Assembly (NCBI GenBank): GCA_936432065.2
Contig: OW386292.2
Location: 100,583,829-100,647,828, forward strand
Direction: 5' to 3'
Origin: Rutpela maculata
Taxonomy: Eukaryota; Arthropoda; Insecta; Coleoptera; Cerambycidae
DNA: 64,000 bases
Each line of letters starts with the position of its first letter. Position 1 is the stretch's first letter. This document shows positions 63,943-64,000 of the stretch, piece by piece. The notes under the pieces were generated by a model. The model saw only the letters and a list, made by a program, of their open reading frames with translations. It was not told the origin of the DNA and searched no databases. A program made the translations under genes and the position numbers.

Positions 63943-64000
63943 ATGGATAAAAAATTAGCTAAAGAGTTAATAAAAACTAGAAGATCAGTGAGACAAAAAT
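63943..64000 (+). CDS. Polinton-B virion-type gene, start only (window edge)
   Basis: ATG 63943 encodes MDKKLAKELIKTRRSVRQK and is cut by the window end. Basic helix and position after the ATPase match the Polinton-A gene at 8399, the DUF8207-like family. Confidence 0.65.
   Translation, partial: MDKKLAKELIKTRRSVRQK

Larger units (their letters stand above)
52460..64000. mobile_element. Polinton-B: nearly complete Polinton/adintovirus-like element, cut by window edge
   Basis: Contains four small plus-strand accessory genes. A minus-strand block follows: PolB, exonuclease-like gene, MCP, small basic protein, penton-like mCP, protease and PLA2/pX-like protein. The packaging ATPase and the first bases of the next gene are on the plus strand. 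The module set is diagnostic of Polinton-like viruses. Most genes have zero to four small lesions, so it is a fairly recent endogenised copy. Integrase and the right terminus would lie beyond 64000. The left terminus is not resolved. Confidence 0.85.

Noticed and set aside
1..64000. CRISPR array, bacterial operons, riboswitches
   Set aside because: No spaced direct repeats of the right form; gene content and splice signals are eukaryotic.

Overview
This is a eukaryotic, almost certainly insect, genomic window. It is AT-rich, contains intron-like splice sites and a tRNA-headed SINE, and carries insect-type mobile elements: an errantivirus with a baculovirus-F-like env, Polintons, a P element, piggyBac, pogo and Jockey sequences. 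I cannot resolve the insect order. I see no confident ordinary host gene; a few exon-like pieces (4223-4471, 14056-14226, 15374-15530) are the only candidates. Most of the window is nested and decayed transposable elements.

Layout. 1-3099: a decayed DIRS-like element split by a 5'-truncated Jockey-type LINE. 3378-3914: a solo LTR with a 4-bp target duplication. 4223-5372: exon-like fragments. 5373-12545: Polinton-A, an old, rearranged Maverick/Polinton (adintovirus-like): DNA polymerase B fragment, major capsid fragment, packaging ATPase, a virion-type gene, DDE integrase with chromodomain, and two minus-strand accessory genes, one hit by a hAT-like MITE. 12546-20560: MITEs, palindromes and mostly featureless DNA. 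20566-21500: pogo-like transposase remnant. 21588-27512: a 5.9-kb DNA transposon with ~0.58-kb terminal inverted repeats, an unnamed RNase-H-fold-like transposase and clustered short motifs. 28964-29532: large foldback repeat. 29599-30089: piggyBac remnant. 30608-44195: a decayed Gypsy element (Gypsy-2), whose left LTR received, inside a (TA)n tract, a complete and apparently young errantivirus (Gypsy-1, 30869-39006) with intact gag, pol and env and LTRs that look identical; a SINE sits near Gypsy-2's 3' end. 45389-46525: Helitron remnant. 47330-49104: LINE ORF1 and recombinase-like debris. 49105-51696: a second decayed errantiviral env, cut by a P-superfamily element (50131-51359) that itself holds a LINE scrap and a palindromic MITE.

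52460-64000: Polinton-B, much better preserved and running off the right edge. Four small plus-strand accessory genes (several Cys-rich or zinc-finger-like) lie beside a minus-strand block: PolB, an exonuclease-like protein, major capsid, a small basic protein, penton-like minor capsid, adenain-type protease and a phospholipase-A2/pX-like virion protein. The packaging ATPase and a virion-type gene follow on the plus strand. Polinton-B carries scattered single-base lesions, but nearly every expected module is recognisable. Its intergenic regions hold shared cis motifs, including a perfect RFX-type X-box before PolB and a 26-bp block present at two loci.

How the genes work together: each Polinton encodes self-replication (PolB), integration (INT, visible only in Polinton-A), and virion assembly and maturation (capsids, protease, ATPase, PLA2/pX). 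Polinton-A looks like a deletion and inversion derivative of a layout similar to Polinton-B.
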